Assembly (NCBI GenBank): GCA_020912385.1
Contig: CP087209.1
Span: 1,922,001-1,986,000 of the forward strand
Source: Neofusicoccum parvum
Lineage: Eukaryota > Ascomycota > Dothideomycetes > Botryosphaeriales > Botryosphaeriaceae
Direction: 5' to 3'
Length of the DNA: 64,000 nt
Shown here: piece by piece, positions 12,574-21,969 of the stretch
Position numbering within the stretch: the stretch's first letter is position 1
Layout: every line of letters begins with the position of its first letter
Made by a program: the position numbers and the translations under genes
The notes under the pieces: model-generated
The model's input: only the letters and a program-made list of their open reading frames with translations
The model's database searches: none
What the model was told of the DNA's origin: nothing

Positions 12574-12590
12574 TCGGTGCTGAACACCGA
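12574..12590. promoter_or_regulatory. Inverted repeat TCGGTG-N5-CACCGA
   Basis: A perfect inverted repeat with 6-bp arms and a CTGAA spacer, 178 bp before the NRPS ATG. Its outer TCG..CGA and CGG..CCG elements are of the kind bound by Zn2Cys6 dimers such as AflR or GliZ, though the spacing differs from both published consensus sites as I know them. Confidence 0.6.
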
Positions 12591-12767
12591 TCTGTGATTC
12601 TGGCTTAGATGAGCACAGCGGATGAGGTGATGATAAGGTGAGGATGGGTGTCTGCGGACGGTGTTGGGTACCATGCGTCCTCAGTTCAACACTGCCCAGT
12701 CCATTCCACATTGGGTTCAACCTTCTGCGGCGCCTGCCACCCACTTGTCCTAATCCCGTCTCTCGTC

Positions 12768-15700
12768 ATGATGAAGTGCCTTGTTCAACTCTTTCGCGAG
12801 CAAGTCGCCGCGCACCCTTCCTCCATTGCACTGGACGATAGTACCATACCCGGCGTTTCCAAACACTTAACATACCAGGAACTGGATGAGTTATCCGAGA
12901 CCTTCAGCCACGAACTACGGCAGCGAGGCGTGGGCCCGAAGGACATCGTTCCCATTCTTTCCACACGATGCATAGGGTCCATCGCTGCTATATTGGCGGT
13001 GCAGAAGCTGCGCGCCTGCTATGTCCCGATTGATACCGATTCCTGGGGCAACGACCGAATCGAGAACACCATCAGCCGCGTGAAGCCGAAATTGGTCATC
13101 GCCACCAACCGAGACGGGTACTTTGGCCAGGGAACCCACCAGGTGGTCCATATCGCCCCTGATGGCAGCTTTTCAGCAAGTCCAGCGACCCCGCCTGATT
13201 CGCCGCGCGCGGAGGATCCATATGAGAGCATTCCGGATGATTGGTCTTACCTGATTTTCACCAGTGGCTCGACGGGTAAGCCCAAGGGCGTGGTTGTCAA
13301 CCAGCGCTCGATAACCACGCTTGTCACGGAGCGCAACGAGCTGCCGTTCAATTTGAACACGAATCTAGACAGCAGGGTTCTGTTGATCTTCTCCTTTGCA
13401 TTCGATGGTAAGCCGCGATATTCTATGTCATGGGCAGAGGAAAGCAAAGGCTCATCATCTTGCCAGCATGCACCTACGTAATATTCAGCACACTCTGCAA
13501 CGGCGCCACGCTGGTCCTCTCCAGCCCGACCACCCTGGCAGACGTCGCCGAGACCTGCTCGATATGGATCGTCACGCCCAGCATCCTCACCGCAATGGAC
13601 CCGTCCCGGGGCTACGCCAAGGCCACAACGATCATCATGGGCGGCGAGTCGCCCACGCCCTTCCTGGTCGACAACTGGACGGCGCCGGGCCGGCAGCTGA
13701 TCAACGTGTACGGCCCGACCGAGGCGACCTGCGTGGTCACCATGGCCGAGATGCGGCCCGGGGAGCCCATCGTCATGGGCGCGCCCGTCCCGTACGCCGA
13801 CGTCATCCTCGTCGACGAGCACGACAACGAGGCCGACGAGGGCGAGATGCTGGTCGGCGGCGCCGGCGTCGCCGTCGGGTACTACGCCGACGCGGAGCTG
13901 ACGGCGCGCGCCTTCGTGCGGCGCCGCGACGGCCGGCTGTTCTACCGCACCAAGGACTACGCCCGGCGCACGCCCGAGGGCGCCTACGCCTTCTGCGGCC
14001 GCAAGGACGGCGTCGTCAAGAACCGCGGCTTCCTCATCAACCTGGAGAGCGAGGTCGAGCCGGCCATGCTGGCGTGCGGCGGCGACGGCGAGGCGAAGGG
14101 CGCGGCCGCCGTGTCGCACCGCGGGACGCTGGTCGGCTTCGTCACCCCGGCGGCCGCGGCGGACGGCCTGCGCGACCGCATGCTGGCGGAGTACTCGGCG
14201 TTCCTGGTGCCGGACGTCGTCCACGGCTTGGACTCGTTCCCGTCGACCGGCAACGGGAAGGTCGACCGGAAGGCCCTGGCGGCGTTCCACGAGAAGACGC
14301 AGGAGTCGCAGCTCGCCAGCGTGGAGGAGTATCTCAAGCGCTCTGGCGAGTCCGGGAGGGAAATCTCTCCTCTGGAGGCTGTGCGGGTCGCGGTGTGCGT
14401 GGTGCTGCGGATCCCGGAGGCCAGGGTTGAGGAGGATGCTTCGTTCCGGGCGCTCGGAGGGCACTCGCTGGCCGCCGTCATGCTCGTCTCGACGCTGAGG
14501 AAGCTCGGATATGATACAGACGTCGTGTCCATCTTCTCCCAGGATACAGTGAAGGATATTGCTGCTTCGGTGCGCAAGATCGAAGCGGAACACAACAGTG
14601 TCTGCTTCGATGAGGAAAGGAGACGGTTCGCAGAAGAGATTGGCCTTGCGCCTGAAATCGCTGAAGTTGTCCCTGCTACCGACATGCAGATCCGTATGGT
14701 GCGGGGGACAATCGATAACCCGTCGTTGAATTTCATCAAAATAGGGATGACTTTCGACAATCGCGGAGACCCGGCCTTCCTCGCCACGCTCAGAGAAGCA
14801 TGGGAAAAGCTGGTGCAAAGGCATTCCATGCTACGCACATCCTTCCGCCTCTCCTCTTCCGAGCCAACTCAGCTTCTCCAAAAAGAAGTTGAATCGTTCT
14901 GGCAAGAGGAACTGGTCTCAGAGGAAGCGTGGGCATCAGCCGAGAATGATTCCCAACAATTCAAGGAGGATGACTTCGACTCGTTCGATGAGCAAGACAA
15001 CTCGGATTTGTCACGGCTACGGCTGTTGGTTCTCCCGGATCTCAAGGTTCGTCTCGTTTGGACGGTGCATCATTCTCTCATCGATGGTTGGTCCGCCAGC
15101 GTCATCTTGAACGACCTCTGGGAGCTTTTACACAACCGAGATTTGCCCCCATGCCCTCAGTTCACTGATGCGGCTTGGGAGTTGCGCAGACTCACTCAGC
15201 AAAACTCTCCGGCTGCAAAGGCGTTTTGGAAGGACAAGCTTGGGGAAATCCAGTCCATCCCTCGCCTGCGGATTCCGCCAACGGAAGACGCGTCATCCAA
15301 AAGCCTTTCGGAGAAGCACCGCAAGATTTCAGTCAGAGTTTCAGAGCTTGAGACAGCCGCGAAAAAGACTGGTGTTACGTCAGCTACTCTCGTGTACGGT
15401 GCCTGGGCACTTCTCCTCTCTCGGTACTGCGATTCTCAGACGGTGGTCCTGGGCACGGTTCTCTCCGGCAGAAGTCTGCCTCTGGAAGGGGTGGAGAAGA
15501 TCGTCGGTCCGCTGGTCAATTCTCTGCCCATGCCCGTTGGCATTGACGTCAACAAGCCTGTCCCGGAGTACTTGGAACAGGTGTTCAAGTCGCTGTGCCA
15601 GCTTATTGACTTCCAGTGGACTCCCAACTCACTCATCCAAGAGGCCACGGGAAGCAGAGGCACCGATTACTTCGACACTCTGCTGGCCATTCAATACGAC

Positions 15701-18700
15701 TTCCCCGCCCCGCAGTGGCCCAATGCACGGTTCTCGCCGCCGTATGACATCTCAATCTCGGAGACTACCGAAACGCCTCTCACAGTAATGCTCGACTCTG
15801 TGGACGGGTTTCTGGATGCGAGATTCGTCTTCCGCCTTTCGCATTTCGCTGAAGCTATGGTCGAGCGGATGATCAATCACTTTGAAAACATCCTTAGCTC
15901 ACTTGTGGACCTCAGCCTGCTCGAATCCAGGGAGCAAGGCGTCAACTCAGTCGGTGATGTTGCTCGGTCCATGCTGAGCGATGAGGAGCTGCATGATCGA
16001 CTCAATTGCACGGACCATGTCGATGATCCGTACGAAGGGCCAGAGACACTCGCAGACGCATTCGAAACATCACTGGCTCAGCATTCAGGCTACGTCGCCG
16101 TTGAGGGCCTGGATAGAAGCCTCACGTACAACGAGATGAACGCCGACACAGCACGAATCGCCCGAGTCCTTCTCCAGCACAATGTCAAGCCAGGAGAGGT
16201 TGTCTGTGTCATTGCCGACGGTTCCGTTGATTGGCTCCTCGCTATCATGTCAGTGGTGAGGACGGGTGCTGCCTACTGTCCAATTGACCACAAGCTTCCG
16301 GCTGAGCGCCAGCGCTACATGATGTCCGTCTGCTCGCCGCCCGTTGTGCTGTATCCGAACGCACAGCTTAGGAATCAATCAGCCGGACACGAAGGTGCCG
16401 TCCTTCTGGACGTCGAGACGCTTCTGTCCGATGAAGGGTCAGAATCCGACGGCAGCTCGAGCGATGGCTGGGAAATTGTCCCTAAGGCTAACGCCACCAC
16501 GGATGATATCGCAGTGGTGATCTTCACCAGTGGAAGCACGGGCTTCCCCAAAGCAGTGCAACTGCAACATAAGGCCATTCTGTCCTTGCTCTCACATGCT
16601 CCGGCCAGACTGTACTCCAAGCCCGGCCAACGCAATGCGCAACTCCTCTCCCTCGGGTTTGACTGCTGTGTCAAGGAAGTCTTCTCCAGCCTTCTTTATG
16701 GAGCTGCTTTGGTGCTGAAAGACCCGGCGGACCCGCTTGCGCACCTTTCCAAGGTTGACGCCATCGTCGGAACTCCTTCGCTGATTTCAAACCTGGAGCC
16801 TGCGGAGTACCTGAACCTCAAAATCGTCACTCTGGTTGGAGAAGCGCTGCCCACTCCGCTTGCTCGGAGATGGATGCCCGGCAGAACCCTCCAGAACGGA
16901 TACGCCCCTGCCGAGTGCACACTCATCGCCACAGCACACCCCTTGCAGCCCGACGCCCCAATCTCGATTGGGCGGCCCGTTCCCCGTGTGAACTTCTACA
17001 TTCTCGACTCCATGGGCCGTCCCGTTCCCACCGGTGTGAGCGGTGAGATCTACATCTCGGGCATCCAGGTCACGCCGGGCTACCGCAACAACCCAGAGGA
17101 GACCAAGGCTCGCTTCCTCCCCGACCCGTTCCGCGAAGGCTGGAGGGTGTTCAGGACCGGCGACATCGGCCGATGGCTCGAGACGGGAGACATCGAGTAC
17201 ATCGGTCGCAACGACAACCAGGTCAAGGTGCGGGGCTTCAGGATCGATCTCGGCGACGTGGAGGCTTCCATCGCGCGTCTAGCCCCTAGCCTCGACAATG
17301 TTGCCGTCGTGGTTGCCGGCGGCGCTTTGCGCGCCTTCGTCACGCCCGAGACGGTGGACACCGAGCAACTGTTGCGCGTGCTCAGGTCGCACTTGCCGGA
17401 GTACAGCACCCCGAGCAACATCACCGCCATGAAGGAGCTCCCGCTGTCCCGCAATGGCAAAGTTGACCGCGGAGAGCTGGCCAAGCTGCAGTTGGAAAGA
17501 GGCGCGGCGCTCGAGGCGCTGGAGACGGAGACAGAGCGCGACGTTGCCAACGCCTGGGCGGAGCTTCTGGGAAGAGACCAGGAGCAGTTCCCCATCAGCG
17601 GTCTTGACGGGTTCTTCGACATTGGCGGCCACTCTTTGCTTCAGATCCGGCTTGCGCAGAAGCTGTCCAAGCTTTGGCACACCAGAGTGCCGCTCAAGAT
17701 CATCATCCGCCACCAGATTCTGCGTGAGCTCTGCAAAGCGCTTGACGAGAACTTCGAGAGCGAGAGCAGGAAATTGGCAGACTCTGGCTTGGGTATCAAA
17801 ACGTCAGAGAGCTCTTCGAATGCCTTCCTTGCAATGGAGAAGACCCAACGGTTACCGCGCATGCCGGCGTCGTTCCTGGAGCAGGAGTTTATCCTCAATC
17901 AACAGCTCAGCAACGAATCGCCAGTGTGGAATATTGTTCATGCATGCAATGCCTATGGTTCCCTGGACCTGGGTGCGCTTAGGTTTGCATTCCAGAACAC
18001 AGTTACCAAGCATGAGGTCCTCCGATCCCGCTACCATGTTGAAGATGGCCAAATTGTGCGCTCCCTGGCAGACGTATTCGTACCAAGCCATACGGAGTGC
18101 AGAGAGGAGGGGATCACCGACTTTATTTCGCAGAAGATTCAACGGCCCCTGGACCCCATGGAGGAGCCGCTCATACAGCTGCACACAGCGACAGTGACCC
18201 CATGGAAGACCGTCATCATCGTGGTGATGTCGCACATCATCGGCGACGCCCCGACCCTCCACACAGTCCTACACGAGATCTCCGCAGCCTACCGCCGCAC
18301 CACCAGCGGCGCACCTCCGCAAGCCACCCCCTCCACCCCCTCCACCCTAACCTACCTCGACTGGACCCAATGGGCGCAGCCCACCCTCCCGGACAAAGAG
18401 ACCACCGCCTTCTGGCAAGCCCACCTCTCCGACACCCGCCCAACCCTACCCCTCGGCGCCCACCCGCAGACCTACCACGGCCGCACGCGCACCTGGACGG
18501 TCCGGCCCGCCCTGCACAAGCGCCTCGCGCTCCTCGCCCTCGACCACGGCATGACCATGCACCAGCTGGCGCTCGCCACCACCTTCCTAGCCCTGCAGTC
18601 GCTCGCGCCGACAACAACCATCGCCCTCGGCGCCCCCATGACCCTCCGCACCGAGCCCGGCACCGAGCACCTCCCGGGCCTCTTCCTCGACCGCCTCGTC

Positions 18701-19489
18701 GTCCCGCTGACCTGGGACACGTCCGCAGACGACAACGAAGTCCACTCGCTGCCCGCCTTCCTGGCCACGGTGCGCGCCCGCAGCGACGCGGCGCGCGCGC
18801 ACTTCGCGCCGCACCGCGCGCTGCGCCGCGCGCTGGGCGGCGCCCGGGCGCCCGGCCTGGCCGACCCGCTGTTCCAGGTCATGGTGTCGTTCCACACGGC
18901 GGGCGAGGCGGGCGGGAAGGCGTTGGCGCTGGGGGACGGCGTCGAGGTCGCGCCGAGGGGGGACGCGCGGCCGGCGTGCGCGAAGTTTCCGGTCATGGTG
19001 GAGTTTACGGATGGCGGGGAGGGCGGCGGGTTGAGGGTGGAGCTGGAGTGCGATGGGGGCGTGGTGGGGGAGGGGAGGGCGGAGGTGCTGGAGGAGGGGT
19101 TCGTGATGGCGATGGAGGGGTTGGGGAGGCGGTGGGGCGTCGGCGAGATCGTGGCGGCCGTGAGGCGCGCTGTGGTGAGGGGGGATGGGCTGCCGACGCC
19201 GAGGGAGGAGAGGGAGATTGCGGAGGGGTTGGGTGCAGCGGAGGGGAAGGTGGTGGAGGGGAAGGCGGAGAGGGTGGTGGCGATCAGAGAGGCGATGGCG
19301 GAGTGCTTGGGCTTGGAGAGGAAGGACATCAGCTGCATGCGCGCGTTCTGGGACCTAGGCGCGGAGAGCATGGATGCTGTGAAGTTGCAGGCCGCCTGCG
19401 AGAGGAGGGGATTGAAGCTGGGCTTGAGAGCTATCTTCGAATCCCCGACAGCAGATGCGTTGGCAGAGCTTTGCACAGTAGAGGCTTAG
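12768..19489 (+). CDS. Non-ribosomal peptide synthetase, A-T-C-A-T-C-T
   Basis: A two-module NRPS of 2220 residues that should activate two amino acids and release a cyclic dipeptide. Exons are 12768-13407 and 13467-19489. The order is A1 (LIFTSGSTGKPKGVV, VYGPTEAT, FPSTGNGKVDR), T1 (LGGHS, S547), C1 (HHSLIDG at 748-754), A2 (VIFTSGSTGFPKAV, GYAPAE, FRTGDIG, RNGKVDR), T2 (IGGHS, S1603), a terminal C (SHIIGDAPT at 1802-1810) and T3 (LGAES, S2181). There is no thioesterase or reductase. Loading starts directly on A1. Size and order match GliP- and HasD-type diketopiperazine synthetases. A1 is atypical at A7 (YRTKD) and A8 (VVKNRGFLINLESEVE). Specificity pockets read by eye are DAYSIGVCV for A1 and DCKSLGGLI for A2; I do not assign substrates from them. 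Confidence 0.93.
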
Positions 19490-20039
19490 TCTCGTCTTTG
19501 GCTTTTGTAGCTGCTTTTTCATGATTGTAATTTTATTTGGTTCATGTAGTATTTAAAATTGAGTTACTCAAATAAAGCAAGATGTATCTAACTTCTGTGT
19601 TTCTGTGGTTGAGGTGAAGACTTCACGGTTCCGACCAGCATGTAGTGAGCTCGCGTTGCTGCTCGGCCACGTCTATCTTGGCATCTTGTCTCCGGGCTCC
19701 ATTGAAAAATCCAGCTGCGTCCTGATGTGCGCAAGGGCGGTGAGTGCAACGGCTGTCTTCCTCCGAGAGAAAGACGGCCGGACCAAGCTCAATATGCTCC
19801 GTGGATTTTCGCCGAAGCGGCGTCAGTGAGCGGACATCTCAACCGGCAATCAACCCGGAAGATTTGCATAATGCACATGTTCCGGCCTCCATATCTGAGA
19901 ATCGTGTAATTTTACTTGCCATAAATTTCCAGGAGTTGGACCAGTTCGGAAATCAGTGGCTCCTACCTTCCATCCCCATCCGTGCACGATACCGGTCCAC
20001 TGCATCGCGCATCATTACTCTTTTTGTTCAGATCTCAAG
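19490..20039. promoter_or_regulatory. NRPS 3' flank and O-methyltransferase promoter
   Basis: 550 bp without a supported gene. The start is AT-rich (AATAAA at about 19571) and probably holds the NRPS polyadenylation region. The latter half should promote the O-methyltransferase. One CGGTG half-site lies at 19738-19742 inside GGGCGGTG, a string shared with the NRPS promoter at 12543. Confidence 0.5.
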
Positions 20040-21367
20040 ATGGAAGCCGAGTTGGATCAGGTGCTGAAGTCAGCCAAACAGGCGCTCCAGGCCTTCGAGG
20101 GACCACTGGCGCAGGATGTGGACGCGGCTACACGCATCTCGCAAACCATCACTTCTCAATCGGCCGCATTGCGCACAAAGATCGAGGACACCGTTCAGGT
20201 GCTGAACAAGCTGCAACAGCTTCTCACACCCCCGCAGAACATCCTCATGGATGCCCTCTTCGGTCAGTCCCACCCCCCATTCCCGCCACAACACCCACTA
20301 ACCCATCAACCCCAGGCGCCACAAACACCAAGGTCCTCTACTGCGCCGCCCACTACCGCTTCGCCGACATCCTGCAGACCTCTCCCCTCACCGTCCCCGC
20401 TCTCGCTTCCCAGGCCGGCATCGACGGCGGCGCCTGCCAGCAACTCGTGCGCTACCTGCTCGAGCTCGGCTTCTTCACCTACGACAGCTCCACCGCGCTC
20501 CTCTCCAACAACGCCGCGTCCGACCTGCTCCGCAGCGACCACTGGACGACGTGGCACGCCTGCATCCCGCAGTACGCGGACCAGCACTACTCGATCCTCG
20601 CGCGGCTGCCGGACGCAGTCGCAGCCGCGGCAGACGGCGGCAAGCAGCAGCAACGACGCACGGCGGCGCAGCTGTTCCACGGGTCGGACGAGCCGCTGTA
20701 CGCCATCATGGAGCGCACGGGGGCGACGGCGGCGTTCCACCGGGCGATCGGGGCGTTCGGGGTGGCCGAGGCGCCGGGGCTGCTGGGCGACTACCCGTGG
20801 GCGGAGGTGGGCGGCGAGCTGGTGACGGACGTCGGGTGCGGGCGCGGCGACTTCGCCGTCGGCTACCTGCGCGCGTTCCCGGCGGCGCGGGCGGCCGTGT
20901 TCGAGCTGCCCGAGACGGCGGCGCTGGTCCGGCGCAGGGTCGAGGGCGGCGACGGGGAGGGCGGGGTGAGGGAGCGGCTGGAGGTGTTCGAGGGCGACTT
21001 CTACGAGGATGCGCTGCCGAGGTCGGCCGTGTATTTCTTGAAGTGGGTGTTCCACAACTGGGACGATGAGCACTGCGTGAAGCTGCTGAGGCGGTTGAGG
21101 GAGGCGATTGTGGTGAAGCCGGGAGTGAGCAGGGTCCTGGTGGTGGAGACGGTGATTCGGGAGGGCAGGCAGGGCAGCTTCGCAAGGTATGCCGACATCA
21201 GGATGTTGGCGCAGCTGAACAACCGGGAGAGGACTCTGGAAGAGTATCGGGATATTGCGAGGAAGGGTGGGTTTGAGATCCACGACATCATCACGCCGCG
21301 TGGCTGCCTCACCCAAGTGTTGGACCTGCGGCCTGTGGGTGAAGGAGCGCCGAGTAGTGCTTGTTAG
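20040..21367 (+). CDS. SAM-dependent O-methyltransferase, class I plant-type
   Basis: A soluble O-methyltransferase of the Methyltransf_2 family, 424 residues, from exons 20040-20262 and 20316-21367. The N-terminal helical region carries a dimerisation/winged-helix part (LVRYLLELGFF). The SAM site reads D246-V-G-C-G-R-G252, and the catalytic-base motif is H321-N-W-D-D-E, matching the HxWxDE signature of this family. It follows the NRPS in the same direction with a 550-bp gap and is the right-hand end of the putative cluster. A hydroxyl or N-hydroxyl introduced by the P450 is a reasonable methyl acceptor, by analogy with other diketopiperazine pathways. The substrate is inferred only from context. 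GC content at third positions is very high in the second exon. Confidence 0.9.
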
Positions 21368-21969
21368 TAGAAGCTCAGTCTGTAGAATAGTCAGCCAGCA
21401 ACCTTTCCTGGCAAGAAAATACGACATGGTCTTTTTGAGAAGTGTTTGGTACGTGCATGTCTTACAGGCGAAATCCCACGAACTGACGGGACCGCACAAG
21501 CATGGCAAACGGGTGGTGGTAGGCTGGAGTTGATTCATTAGCGCCAACTGATCTCCGGTGGGATGGCGAGCTCCTCGACGTGGAGGCAAGGATGACCGGC
21601 GCAGATATGCAGATATACGAAGAGTGAGGCTTGTTCATGAGTCGAAGCTCAACACAAGACGTGGCTGCTCTTCCCGCTCACGGAAGGCGCACCCGGCGGC
21701 GTTCGGCAAACGAGGCAGCGACGTCATCGGCTCGGGAAGTTGCACCCCGAACTCGAACGCTCCCCAGAATTTCTCTGGTCCTCACGCGGATCTCCGCTGC
21801 TCCACTTCCCACGTTACATTCTCACCCTCCATCTGCACCCCGCGTTGATCGGCGCCCGCCCGAGGGATGCGGGGAAGAACCAACCGTCACCCACCATACA
21901 TCATGGCAGCCGCACCGTCGACTCTGATGATGTCTTCGTACAAGCCAATTGCCAGCACGACTGAGCACG
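21368..21969. other. Intergenic, 0.6 kb
   Basis: This gap separates the O-methyltransferase from the GH29 gene, both on the plus strand, and marks the likely right border of the metabolite cluster. Open frames here lack domains. A CATCA-rich leader lies just before the GH29 ATG. Confidence 0.5.

Larger units (their letters stand above)
12065..12767. promoter_or_regulatory. Divergent P450/NRPS promoter with CGGTG sites
   Basis: The 703 bp between the two start codons carry CGGTG or its complement CACCG eight times, at 12174, 12278, 12354, 12545, 12550, 12575, 12585 and 12659. Four of these form two inverted repeats, a spacer-free palindrome at 12545-12554 and one with a 5-bp spacer at 12574-12590. 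CGG-type half-sites in inverted repeats are the usual targets of Zn2Cys6 proteins, so this is a plausible operator region. Which regulator binds is inferred, not shown. Confidence 0.6.

Noticed and set aside
13247..14824. 525-codon minus-strand frame across the NRPS
   Set aside because: Antisense of the A1-T1-C1 region. Its composition is Arg/Gly/Ala/Asp-rich and it has no motif.
18097..19524. 475-codon frame overlapping the NRPS 3' part
   Set aside because: Out-of-frame reading of the CT-T3 region. The true frame carries the SHxxxD and LGAES motifs.
3397..21367. Cluster as an epipolythiodioxopiperazine (gliotoxin-like) cluster
   Set aside because: The NRPS layout fits, but the hallmark C-S lyase, dipeptidase, glutathione transferase, gamma-glutamyl cyclotransferase and disulfide oxidase genes are all absent from the window.
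20306..21589. 427-codon minus-strand frame
   Set aside because: Antisense shadow of the O-methyltransferase exon 2.
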